From: an archaeon
Lineage (GTDB): Archaea > Nanobdellota > Nanobdellia > Woesearchaeales > GW2011-AR9
Reading direction: 5' to 3'
Assembly (NCBI GenBank): GCA_018696395.1
Contig: JABHQR010000015.1
Coordinates: 1 to 41,686, forward strand
DNA: 41,686 bases
This document shows, piece after piece, positions 33,175-41,065 of this stretch. How positions within the stretch are numbered: position 1 is the first letter of the stretch; each line of letters begins with the position of its first letter. The translations under genes and the position numbers were made by a program. The notes beneath the pieces were generated by a model. The model had not been told where the DNA came from. It saw only the letters and a program-made list of their open reading frames with translations, and searched no databases.

Positions 33175-34151
33175 TTTGAAATGTAAGTAACCTCATATGA
33201 ATCTCTACCAATCCTTTTACTTGGCCTGATAGCATCAGTAATCAATACTGTTCCCTTCTTAGGACCAGCAACCGAACCTTTCATTAACAGATAATTATTC
33301 TTAACAAACCCAAACTTGTTAATCCCACCCTTAGAATTAACATCTTCAGGATTAGTTCCAATTTTTAATACTAATTTATTGTACTCAGTTCTCAAATGAA
33401 AACCCATTTTACCACATTGAGCAATACTAAAATGAATTCTTTTAGGAGTCCATGCACCTAAATTCCCAATTTTCCGCCTAGATTTTTCAGACTTATGAGA
33501 TAATAATGAAACACCAAACTTTTTAACTACTCCTTGAAAACCTTTACCCTTAGTAACTGAATGAACATCAACTTGGGAAATTTCATTTACAACATCATCT
33601 AACTTTATTTCTTTACCAACATTAGTTTTAATATATTCTAATTGTTCTTCTTTACTCCCGCCAATTGCAATTTCAAGAATTTTTGGTTTCTTTGTACCAA
33701 TGCTAGTTAATGAAGGAACTGAAACAACTAATAATTTCAATTCTTTAAAACTATCAAGAGTTACTTCACTCACACTACCTTTCTTTTTAGATAATGTAAT
33801 TAACCTTTCAATATTTTTCTTAATATCTTTTGGGATTTCAGAAGTAAGTAAAGTATTTGATTTTTTTAACTGACCTTTAGAATCTTTATTGTAAAAAACT
33901 GCACCTAAAGCAAACATAGGTGGGCAATCAAAAATAGTAACTGGTAATGCTATTTTTTCACCCTTAGTCATAGATTTACTACCATTGTCAAGAGCCATTA
34001 TATGAGTCATACCTGCCTTATGGGCAATAAAACCTAAAGGTTTAGCTTTAGAAACTTTAGCCCAAGACCTAACCCTAACTAGAGAATGACTGGACCTTTT
34101 TCTTGGCCAAAATTGCATACTTCCCCTTCTTGGATTTCTTGCTTTTCCCAT
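33171..34151 (-). CDS. rpl3: Large-subunit ribosomal protein L3 (uL3)
   Basis: A 326-residue protein, first gene of the supercluster. The archaeal start NPRRGSMQFWPRKRSSHSLV, AHKAGMTHIMALDNGSKSMT and the extension region VHSVTKGKGFQGVVKKFGVS are diagnostic. It initiates large-subunit assembly and reaches the peptidyl-transferase centre. There is no Shine-Dalgarno. Weak TATA-like sequences lie near 34165-34195, and a better one at 34438-34448 would give a leader of about 265 bases. Confidence 0.96.
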   Translation of the reverse strand: MGKARNPRRGSMQFWPRKRSSHSLVRVRSWAKVSKAKPLGFIAHKAGMTHIMALDNGSKSMTKGEKIALPVTIFDCPPMFALGAVFYNKDSKGQLKKSNTLLTSEIPKDIKKNIERLITLSKKKGSVSEVTLDSFKELKLLVVSVPSLTSIGTKKPKILEIAIGGSKEEQLEYIKTNVGKEIKLDDVVNEISQVDVHSVTKGKGFQGVVKKFGVSLLSHKSEKSRRKIGNLGAWTPKRIHFSIAQCGKMGFHLRTEYNKLVLKIGTNPEDVNSKGGINKFGFVKNNYLLMKGSVAGPKKGTVLITDAIRPSKRIGRDSYEVTYISK

Positions 34152-34547
34152 TTTGTCTTTCTGTACTTATTTAATTAGTATAACATTTATTTTCCTAAAT
34201 CAACATCACAAAGTTGTAAATAAACTTGGCCATGATTAATTTTTGATAAATTAGTTCCCTAATTTATTTTTTAACAAGTGATAAGTTTTAACAGCCTATT
34301 TTGGGTCCACATCAAAGAAACTCTGAGATGTTTACTTTTTCAGGCCAAATCTTCTAAAACACATTTGGTTAAGTATTACCTTAAACAGTATGAATTTCAG
34401 GTTCACTTGAGCTTACTTTGGGTATGGGAAAGCCACTTATTTATAAATCTTTCTAACTTGAAGGAGATATTTTAAAATTAGAACATAACATATTAATTTA
34501 TTCACAAAAATCAACCAAGAAATTGCCTGAAGTAAAAGGTCAAAAAT
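34152..34547. other. 396-base stretch without a gene, upstream of L3
   Basis: No convincing protein gene lies here; a 65-codon frame on the plus strand has no family, Shine-Dalgarno or codon signal. The stretch holds promoter-like AT-rich sequence next to L3, then about 130 bases (34300-34435) with higher GC and several inverted repeats that may be a structured RNA, then AT-rich sequence with a 34440s TATA-like box. Confidence 0.6.
34295..34420 (-). ncRNA. Candidate structured RNA or long leader of the L3 operon
   Basis: The segment is less AT-rich than other spacers and holds three successive perfect inverted repeats: ACATC/GATGT (34309-34313 with 34327-34331), CCAAAT/ATTTGG (34345-34350 with 34363-34368) and TTAAG/CTTAA (34369-34373 with 34380-34384). 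A TATA-like TTTATAAAT on the minus strand at about 34438-34448 predicts a start near 34415, reading toward L3. It could be a separate RNA or the 5' leader of the ribosomal operon. Strand is inferred only from the TATA box. It shares two words with the region at 36317-36378. Confidence 0.35.
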
Positions 34548-34787
34548 TCATCTGCCTTTCTCAAAAACTTTTTCTTTAGTTGAACTTACTTCATCCATTC
34601 TTTTAAATAAATCACCAGGATTAAAAGATTCTAAATCTACCTTAACCCAATTATCCCTCCCACAATCACAAGACATAACAACATAATGAAGTTCCCCTTC
34701 CCAGATAGAAGATGCATTTTCTTGCTCCATTTTATTAGAACAATAATTGCATTTAAAGCAATCAAAAAAAGTTAATTCGTCAACCAT
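34548..34787 (-). CDS. Small zinc-ribbon-like protein
   Basis: A 79-residue protein with cysteines 10, 13 and 16 (CFKCNYC) and 40 and 42 (SCDCG), about 25 residues apart, like a small zinc ribbon. The rest is acidic and helical. It resembles small archaeal zinc ribbons of unknown role; no family is recognised. It is divergent from Nop5, with 55 bases between the starts. Confidence 0.65.
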   Translation of the reverse strand: MVDELTFFDCFKCNYCSNKMEQENASSIWEGELHYVVMSCDCGRDNWVKVDLESFNPGDLFKRMDEVSSTKEKVFEKGR

Positions 34788-34854
34788 TAATCATATCACA
34801 TTTTTTCAGCTGAGGGGGTAAGATTTATATAGTTTACGATTTATGGATTTAACC

Positions 34855-35796
34855 ATGAAATACATCCATTCTAACCTCATTGGAACTTTTGTATTAAATA
34901 AAGATTTCAACATATTAGATGAACATTTATTTAAAAACATCAAAGATTATGATGGTAAAGACAAAATTGAAAAGAAATTAATGAAAAAACATAAAGCAAA
35001 AGAGTTAGATAAAAAAGATGTTAAAAATTTACAAGAACAACTTAAAGACAAAAAATATTTCAGACAATTTTACCAGAACAATTTTGAACAAACAGTCCAA
35101 GATATTAAAAAATCAATTTCAAAAGATGATTTAATTAATCAAACAATTGCCAACATTAATGATATTGATAAAACTACAAACATCCTCGTGAAAAGATTAA
35201 GAGATTGGTTCAAATTATCTTTACCTGAACTTGACAAAATGATTAGTGACCATGAAACATTTACTGATTTAGTAATAAATAAAAGTAAAAAAGAATTGTT
35301 AAAAGAATTGGGAATTACTTCTGAGAATAGTATGGGCACAGAACTAAAGGAAGAAGATTTAGAAGAGATTACTGAACTTGCAAAATCAGTTGATTTATTA
35401 TACAAATTAAGAAAAAAACATGAAATTTATTTGAAAAATTTAATGGAAGAGTTCTGTCCAAATTTATTAGAATTATGTGGAATTACAATTGGGGCAAAAT
35501 TGTTTGGACATGCTAAAAGTCTTAAAAGATTAGCTTTACTCCCTGCATCAACAGTACAATTATTAGGTGCAGAAAAAGCATTATTTAGACATATAAAAAC
35601 AGGTGCACCTTCACCAAAATATGGGATTATTTTCACCCACCAACTTGTTCAAAAAGCAAGAAGAAAAGAACAAGGCATTGTTGCAAGAACCCTTGCAAAT
35701 AAAATTTCTTTAGCAGTAAGAGTCGATTTCTTTAAAGGAGAACCAATTGGTAAAAAATTAAGAAAAGAATTGGAAGATAAATTCAAAAGGAAATGA
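34855..35796 (+). CDS. nop5: Nop5 (Nop56/58 homologue), C/D box sRNP core protein
   Basis: Scaffold of the box C/D RNP that guides 2'-O-methylation of rRNA and tRNA with fibrillarin and L7Ae. The N-domain (first 110 residues) is followed by coiled-coil segments and the NOP domain: SLKRLALLPASTVQLLGAEK, then FRHIKTGAPSPKYGIIFTHQ and GIVARTLANKISLAVRVDFF. The longer frame begins at 34843, but a TATA-like TTTATATA at about 34824-34830 predicts a start near 34854, so the second ATG (34855) fits a leaderless mRNA; 313 residues result. The protein lacks the usual Lys-rich end extension and no fibrillarin gene is adjacent. Confidence 0.93.
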   Translation: MKYIHSNLIGTFVLNKDFNILDEHLFKNIKDYDGKDKIEKKLMKKHKAKELDKKDVKNLQEQLKDKKYFRQFYQNNFEQTVQDIKKSISKDDLINQTIANINDIDKTTNILVKRLRDWFKLSLPELDKMISDHETFTDLVINKSKKELLKELGITSENSMGTELKEEDLEEITELAKSVDLLYKLRKKHEIYLKNLMEEFCPNLLELCGITIGAKLFGHAKSLKRLALLPASTVQLLGAEKALFRHIKTGAPSPKYGIIFTHQLVQKARRKEQGIVARTLANKISLAVRVDFFKGEPIGKKLRKELEDKFKRK

Positions 35797-35895
35797 ATAG
35801 ATCTCCCCTTAAATATAGTTATTATTATAATCGTTCTAAAAAACTCACATTTAATGATATAAATTTATTAATAACCTTAACATTTTACTTAAGTT

Positions 35896-36306
35896 ATGAC
35901 AATGTCTTTAGAAGAAATTACTGAAAAAAAACTAATTAATTTTATCAATGAGATTTATGTTACTGATTATAAAGGTGATAAAGACAAGAAAGAGACTTAT
36001 TTTAGGTTAAGCAAAGTTAGGAATGAACTTTTAGTCCTAAAAGATTTGTTAGAAAGGACAGGGATTTTAAATAGATACAAAGAATATCCCCGATTTGGAT
36101 CACCAAGATTTGGTTTGCCTGGTTCTGAAGAAACAAGAGAGGGGAAAGGATTTTTCACATATTCAGACAGAATTAACAAAACAACATATGCTTTAGCCAT
36201 GGAAAAAGTTGAAGAACAACTTTTGGATGGGAATTCATCATTAGCACAAAGAATCAAACAAGGAGATTATTTAGTACAAATATTCTTTGGCTATGAAAAT
36301 TTATAA
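35896..36306 (+). CDS. Unknown protein
   Basis: A 136-residue soluble protein with mostly helical character: EEITEKKLINFINEIYVTDY, then RLSKVRNELLVLKDLLERTG, a Pro/Gly/Phe-rich stretch (YPRFGSPRFGLPGSEE) and a C-terminal helix ending in QIFFGYENL. I do not recognise a family and see no catalytic or metal motif. It follows Nop5 by 100 bases with its own possible promoter (TTTACTTAA near 35884). A second ATG is three codons in. Confidence 0.55.
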   Translation: MTMSLEEITEKKLINFINEIYVTDYKGDKDKKETYFRLSKVRNELLVLKDLLERTGILNRYKEYPRFGSPRFGLPGSEETREGKGFFTYSDRINKTTYALAMEKVEEQLLDGNSSLAQRIKQGDYLVQIFFGYENL

Positions 36307-36309
36307 TCT

Positions 36310-36430
36310 AAAAATTAAGAAACTCTGCCTGCTCATCAGTTACTACCGTCGGCTATAAGGAAGCCAGGGTGTTCACTTAATCATTGCAAGTTGCAGTTCT
36401 CAAGACTTCATCAAAACATAAAGTCTAAAA
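36310..36430. ncRNA. Candidate structured RNA between convergent genes
   Basis: Between the convergent ends of an unknown gene and PAN lies about 110 bases of higher-GC sequence with inverted repeats: GGCT/AGCC (36351-36354 with 36362-36365), CTGC/GCAG (36325-36328 with 36393-36396) and AGACTT/AAGTCT (36403-36408 with 36421-36426). It shares AAGAAACTCTG (36317-36327) and GTTCACTT (36371-36378) in the same order with the region upstream of L3 (34315-34325, 34401-34408). A plus-strand TATA-like TTTATAAT at 36300-36306 would start transcription near 36325. No family matched. Confidence 0.35.
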
Positions 36431-36456
36431 TCAAAATAATTCAAAATTAATAAATC

Positions 36457-37692
36457 CTAACCAAAGATATGAACCTGATCTTCTTCTTCATCTATCCTTA
36501 CTTTTTCAATAGCATCCAAAAAATCAGACTGTTTAACATATTCTCTTTCTTCCCGGATTGCAAAATATCCAGCCTCAGTACAAACCGCCCTAATCTCTGC
36601 ACCACTAAAATCATCCATTTGATGAGAGATTTCTTTTAACTTAACTCTTTTAAGATTCATTTTCCTAGTATGAACTTTAAGAATTTCTAACCTACCTTCT
36701 TCTTCAGGTAAATCAACATGTATTAACCGGTCCAACCTACCAGGCCTAATTATTGCAGGATCTAAAATATCTATCCTATTAGTTGCAGCAATAACCTTAA
36801 TATTTCCCAAAGATTCAAAACCGTCTAATTCTGCAAGTAATTGCATAAAAGTCCTACTAACTTCCCTTTCACCAGAAGTACCAGTTTCCATCCTCCTTGC
36901 CGCTAAAGAATCAATTTCATCAATAAAAATCACCGCAGGAGCTTTTCGCCTTGCTAACCTGAACATTTCCTTAACGAGTTTTGCCCCTTCGCCAATAAAT
37001 TTTTGAACCAATTCTGAACCAACAACTTCAATAAAAGTTGCATGAGTACTGTTTGCCACAGCTTTAGCTAATAAAGTTTTACCAGTCCCAGGTGGACCAT
37101 ACAACAACACACCCTTAGGGGGAGTGATGCCCACTTTTTCAAACAATTCAGGATTTAATAAAGGCATTTCAATAACTTCTTTTAACTCGTTAATTGTTTC
37201 TTTTAACCCACCCACTTCAGACCAAGTTTCAGTAGGCTTGTCAACAATGACATACTTTTCTACCTCAAAAGAATCTGTAACTTCAATTTTATCTATAATA
37301 TTTAAAGATTTTTGGTCAACTAACACAGAATCGCCAGTTGCAATATTTTTTCTAGTATCTGAATTCATATAAGAATAAAATTTATTACCATTATTTAATT
37401 TAATTATAGCATTATCGCCATGTACAGAAACGACATCAGCAATCAACAAAGAAGGTTTTTTTAATTCCTCTAATTCATTATGAGATTTATTAAACAAAGC
37501 CCTTAACACATTAGTTTCTTCTTCTAAACGTTTAACTGTTTTAAACAAAAAAATCCTTTCTTCCTCTAACTTGTTAACATACTCTTTATTTATTGCCTGT
37601 TTCTTCACTTGAGAACCCTTAGAAACTTCATTAATATTATCATCTTTAAGTAATTCTTCTACTGCACTCGATCCATTGTCTTCATTATTCAT
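36457..37692 (-). CDS. pan: Proteasome-activating nucleotidase (PAN)
   Basis: A 411-residue AAA+ ATPase that unfolds proteins for the archaeal 20S proteasome. A coiled coil (about 38-78) leads to an OB-fold (82-137). The AAA+ domain follows with Walker A GPPGTGKT (199-206), Walker B VIFIDEID (254-261), and the arginine-finger region (IIRPGRLDRLIHVDLP), then the C-domain. The C-terminus is DQVHIFG: the usual HbYX docking motif (hydrophobic-Tyr-any) appears as Ile-Phe-Gly. No proteasome subunit gene is in the window. Confidence 0.95.
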   Translation of the reverse strand: MNNEDNGSSAVEELLKDDNINEVSKGSQVKKQAINKEYVNKLEEERIFLFKTVKRLEEETNVLRALFNKSHNELEELKKPSLLIADVVSVHGDNAIIKLNNGNKFYSYMNSDTRKNIATGDSVLVDQKSLNIIDKIEVTDSFEVEKYVIVDKPTETWSEVGGLKETINELKEVIEMPLLNPELFEKVGITPPKGVLLYGPPGTGKTLLAKAVANSTHATFIEVVGSELVQKFIGEGAKLVKEMFRLARRKAPAVIFIDEIDSLAARRMETGTSGEREVSRTFMQLLAELDGFESLGNIKVIAATNRIDILDPAIIRPGRLDRLIHVDLPEEEGRLEILKVHTRKMNLKRVKLKEISHQMDDFSGAEIRAVCTEAGYFAIREEREYVKQSDFLDAIEKVRIDEEEDQVHIFG

Positions 37693-37869
37693 TTTAATTA
37701 ATACCTAATTTATTAAATTAAGTTTATTACTTTAAAAAACTATCTAAATACAAGGTTAAAATCTAATTTAACAAAAAACCAAAAAAACTAATGATTTTTA
37801 TATACTGATTTTAAGATATAGAAAATAAATACATAATTGTTAATAAATACCCTAACATACCAGCCAACT

Positions 37870-38163
37870 ATGACACAATATTCTAAAAAAATCGAAAATC
37901 AAAAGATAGATCATTTACCAATATTGACAGTAGAACAATGTAAATATTTTAATCAACAAAATCCAAAAGAATTATCAGATATAGCATTGGTCACATTTAA
38001 AGGAATTGAACGAGAGATTTATGTTAAGGGACTAACTTACCAAATAAACAGTTCAGGCCAAGAATTAAGTTTAGTTTACAAAGATAAAGATAGTAAAATG
38101 ATTTTTCCAAGTATTACGTTCTACAAAAGTTTTGAAAATTATGTTAGTTTAAATGAAAATTAA
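37870..38163 (+). CDS. Unknown small protein
   Basis: About 97 residues from the ATG at 37870 (108 from an upstream ATG at 37837). A mainly beta-strand protein: QKIDHLPILTVEQCKYFNQQ, then VTFKGIEREIYVKGLTYQI and KDSKMIFPSITFYKSFENYV. I recognise no family. It is divergent from PAN. A TATA-like TTTATATACTG near 37798-37806 is far from either ATG, so a leader is possible, but no Shine-Dalgarno is seen. Confidence 0.5.
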   Translation: MTQYSKKIENQKIDHLPILTVEQCKYFNQQNPKELSDIALVTFKGIEREIYVKGLTYQINSSGQELSLVYKDKDSKMIFPSITFYKSFENYVSLNEN

Positions 38164-38207
38164 ACAGATTCTAGAAATTTTAAATTAGAAATAAACAACA
38201 TATTAAT

Positions 38208-38402
38208 TTAAAATACTAATTTAACAACATCAATTAATAAATCAAAAGGAGAGATTGGAGATATTAAAGAAAATACTATTGCCATAACTATTAAAATCAC
38301 AATAACAGCAATTGTCATCCTAAACACAAATGATAAAAACTTAAATGAGACAATAAGTAAAACTATTGAAATTGCCAACATTATTAATAGTTTTAAAACC
38401 AT
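38208..38402 (-). CDS. Small membrane protein with two spans
   Basis: A 64-residue, almost wholly hydrophobic protein. Two likely spans, LLIMLAISIVLLIVSFKFLS and a second of IAVIVILIVMAIVFSLI, are separated by an Arg-containing turn. Similar small proteins are common in DPANN-type genomes; no function can be assigned. It lies upstream of the secreted family copy 2 on the same strand. Confidence 0.55.
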   Translation of the reverse strand: MVLKLLIMLAISIVLLIVSFKFLSFVFRMTIAVIVILIVMAIVFSLISPISPFDLLIDVVKLVF

Positions 38403-38489
38403 AACTTACTAAAACAGATAGAATTATTTAATTCTTTCTAATATTTTAAAATAGGAAATACATCTAATTATTATTATGAAAATAGTAAA

Positions 38490-39116
38490 TTAAACAATTC
38501 CAGTCACAGTATAAGTAAATGATGCTTCTTTAGTCCCAGTTAGTGATTCCATTGGAACTTGCAATTTATAATATACGTCAAAAACATTAATACCAGCAGT
38601 TGATAAAAAAATATCACACAACAAGATAGTGGATTTATCTGAATGATTAGCTAAAACAGTATAATTTGTTTGCCCCCCATTGATACAAGAATCACCATCA
38701 TTTTCTTCAATCTTTACTTCAACCCTAGCATTATCCCCAAGACAAGTTGAACCACTTGCACCGCAGATCCAATCTTCTGCATCAATATAATCGTTCATAG
38801 AAACAGTTACATTAACATTCGTGTCGCCAGTATTATTCAAAGTATGTTTATCATTAATAACAATTAAATTGCCAGTTTCATTTAACCAATGACTAGTTTC
38901 AATACCGCTCGTATCAATTGTTGCAAAATATTGAGTACTGTTAACATAACCACTACCTAGATTAATATTATAATCATCTACATTAAGACCAACTACTGAT
39001 AAAATTTCAAGAGTAGTATTATCTCCCGAATTGTTAATTGCTAACACCTCATTAGACCAGATTAAAGAAAAAATAAGCATTACTATAAGTAAAGCAAAAA
39101 TAGTTTTATTTTTCAG
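38490..39116 (-). CDS. Secreted sequon-rich protein, family copy 2, CTG start
   Basis: About 208 residues. Homologous to the gene at 15403: shared TTLEILSVVGL, GSGYVNST, NETGN and NNTGD motifs, four matching cysteines (WICG, C, SCI, LLC) and eight or so N-glycosylation sequons. The first ATG lies at 39080, but that would remove half the signal peptide. Aligned to copy 1, the Shine-Dalgarno AGGGGTGATT (complement of 39121-39130) and KNKTIFALLIV fit a start at 39116, where the ATG of copy 1 is replaced by CTG. Translation from CTG, or a start-codon mutation, are the options. Confidence 0.7.
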   Translation of the reverse strand: MKNKTIFALLIVMLIFSLIWSNEVLAINNSGDNTTLEILSVVGLNVDDYNINLGSGYVNSTQYFATIDTSGIETSHWLNETGNLIVINDKHTLNNTGDTNVNVTVSMNDYIDAEDWICGASGSTCLGDNARVEVKIEENDGDSCINGGQTNYTVLANHSDKSTILLCDIFLSTAGINVFDVYYKLQVPMESLTGTKEASFTYTVTGIV

Positions 39117-39149
39117 ATAAAATCACCCCTAATAGTTAATTATAAAACA

Positions 39150-39165
39150 TTAATGACAACATTAA
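39150..39165 (-). promoter_or_regulatory. Stem-loop in the leader of secreted family copy 2
   Basis: TTAATG (39150-39155) and CATTAA (39160-39165) pair around ACAA, between a TATA-like TTTTATATACT (about 39177-39187) and the Shine-Dalgarno. The spacing of TATA box to start is close to that of copy 1. Confidence 0.4.
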
Positions 39166-39231
39166 AAAAGTAATTGAGTATATAAAACTAACTTTAAAAA
39201 ATTTAAAAATAAAGAAAAAAGAAAAACAAAC

Positions 39232-40314
39232 TTACTTGCTTTTCTTAACAAATACTGTTTGTGTAGGAAATGGAATTCCAATTTTTGCTTTATTAAGTGT
39301 TTTATATACTAAGTCTGTAGCTTCTAACTTTTTTGAATAAGCATCTTTCCAATTTTTTACCCAAAAATATAATTTAAAGTTAAGAGCAGAATCACCCATA
39401 GATACAAATTGAACCGCTGGAACTGGATCATCCAAAACTTTTTCAACATTCTTTAAAGCAGTTAAGATTATTTTTTTAACTTTATCTGGATTAGTACCAT
39501 ACTCCACACCAAAATCAACATACACCCTCATTTTAGGGTTTGGTTGGGTATAATTCTGAACCCTAGTATTTGCCAAATAACCATTAGGAATTGTTAAAAT
39601 TTCATTGTCATAAGTCCGCATCTTAGTACTTCTTAATCCAACATCAAACACTTCACCAACTTCACCACTTTCTAATTTAATCTTATCACCAATCTTTAAA
39701 GAATCATCTAATATTAATGATACTCCGCCGATTATATTTTTCAATGAATCTTGTAAAGCAAGACCGATTACAATCCCACTAATCCCAACCCCTGCAAGAT
39801 AAGGTGTTATATTAACATTCCAAATGTTTAATACCCACATTAAAGCAACTACAATAAAAATCACTTTTGAAAATTTATGAAATAAAGGTAAAAGAACTTC
39901 ATCCAATTTAGTTTCGGTTTTAGCTGCGAAGGTATGTCCCCAAACATCAATGATAACATCAACAATTCTGGACAATATAAAAACAAACACTAACGCCATT
40001 AAAGTGTTTACTAAACTAGTGAGGTATTGATTATTAAACTGCAAATTGAATAACGCCAATTTTAATCCCTGCGCCAAAATAAGATAAAAAAAAGGTCTTT
40101 TAACCCTTTCTAAAATTAAATCATCCAATTCTGTTTCAGTTTTAGCTGCAAATCGCTCTAAATAATTTTTAAATATAAAAATTAACAACAAAGCCAATAA
40201 AGCTGATCCAAGCAATATCAATACTGAAACCACATACTCATTCCCGAGATAAGAGATAATGGGAAATTTTGAAACTAAAATTTCAAAATTATAATTAATT
40301 ATTTCGTTTAACAT
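39232..40314 (-). CDS. mscS: Small-conductance mechanosensitive channel (MscS family)
   Basis: A 360-residue membrane protein. Four or so spans occupy residues 1-185: an extra N-terminal pair, then the pore helix region GISGIVIGLALQDSLKNIIG, followed by the cytosolic beta domain (KIGDKIKLESGEVGEVFDVG, TIPNGYLANTRVQNYTQPNP) and the alpha-beta C-domain. The family opens on membrane tension and protects against osmotic downshock. A repeated KTETELDDLILER-like segment between spans suggests a duplicated linker. A TATA-like box near 40336-40346 suggests a short or absent leader. Confidence 0.92.
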   Translation of the reverse strand: MLNEIINYNFEILVSKFPIISYLGNEYVVSVLILLGSALLALLLIFIFKNYLERFAAKTETELDDLILERVKRPFFYLILAQGLKLALFNLQFNNQYLTSLVNTLMALVFVFILSRIVDVIIDVWGHTFAAKTETKLDEVLLPLFHKFSKVIFIVVALMWVLNIWNVNITPYLAGVGISGIVIGLALQDSLKNIIGGVSLILDDSLKIGDKIKLESGEVGEVFDVGLRSTKMRTYDNEILTIPNGYLANTRVQNYTQPNPKMRVYVDFGVEYGTNPDKVKKIILTALKNVEKVLDDPVPAVQFVSMGDSALNFKLYFWVKNWKDAYSKKLEATDLVYKTLNKAKIGIPFPTQTVFVKKSK

Positions 40315-40426
40315 AAATTTCTCAATAAAGCACTAATTTATAAGTTTTGCTAGAAAATGAGAACTATATAAAACAAACCATCAAAATTACAAAATAATTT
40401 TAAACTGAACAGATTATTTATTTACT

Positions 40427-41062
40427 ATGGCGGGTACTTACACAAAGAAAGAAGTCAATACTTTAAAACAATCTGTTAGGAAAAAAAGTAGAGACTGGAT
40501 ATTCATTAAAAGAGAACTTAAACATTACAAAAAACCAATTAGTATTGCTGAATTAGGTTGTGGTACTGGTGCCATAGCAATATTATCAAAAACCTTGCCA
40601 AATATAAAACAATATCATGCTATTGATGGTAGTAAAGAAGTTTTGAAATTTGTAGAAATCGAAAAGATACCTTACGTAAAAACAAAATTGTTAGATTTAG
40701 AAACCGCTAAATTACCAAAAGTAGACATTTCCATTGCAAAATATTTGTTTCATCACATAAAGAATAAGAACCATTTAATTGATGAATTATACAAACAACT
40801 TCCAATTAAGGGAAAAGTGATAATAATTGACAAATTTCCAAGATGGAAATGTTCTATTTTGATTGAGAAATTATTCCATATTCTTCAGATAAAAATAGTC
40901 CTAGGAGAACATTTTTATTCAACAGAAAAAGAATTTGAAAAATTAATGCTAACGAAAAAGTTTAAAATTATTAAAAAACAAGTAAAGTTTGGAAAGAAAT
41001 TTAAAAATTTTTTTATGAAAATCAATTATTATGTTTTTATTAAAAAAAAAAAAAGGCACTAA
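40427..41062 (+). CDS. SAM-dependent methyltransferase, class I
   Basis: A 211-residue Rossmann-type methyltransferase. Motif I is AELGCGTGAIAIL (about 44-56); YHAIDGSKEVLKF gives the acidic residue contacting the ribose; ISIAKYLFHHIKN is the post-motif strand region; KGKVIIIDKFPRWK follows. The substrate is not evident; the pattern FHHIKNKNHLIDELYKQLP is like small-molecule or lipid methyltransferases. The C-terminus is very basic and ends in a lysine run encoded by an A12 tract. A TTTTAAAC box near 40398-40405 suggests a leaderless mRNA. Confidence 0.85.
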   Translation: MAGTYTKKEVNTLKQSVRKKSRDWIFIKRELKHYKKPISIAELGCGTGAIAILSKTLPNIKQYHAIDGSKEVLKFVEIEKIPYVKTKLLDLETAKLPKVDISIAKYLFHHIKNKNHLIDELYKQLPIKGKVIIIDKFPRWKCSILIEKLFHILQIKIVLGEHFYSTEKEFEKLMLTKKFKIIKKQVKFGKKFKNFFMKINYYVFIKKKKRH

Positions 41063-41065
41063 ACC

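Noticed and set aside
34278-34475. 65-codon plus-strand frame in the L3 upstream spacer
   Set aside because: No family, no Shine-Dalgarno, and it crosses the inverted repeats of the possible RNA. Base pattern does not look coding.
36310-36430. Hammerhead ribozyme, from a CTGATGAG word on the minus strand
   Set aside because: The required GAAA element and cleavage site are not in the right place after the following stem.
36310-36430. Box C/D guide RNA or 5S rRNA
   Set aside because: C and D boxes do not match well (D boxes read CTGC and CTGG), and the segment lacks the paired ends and loop sequences of 5S rRNA.
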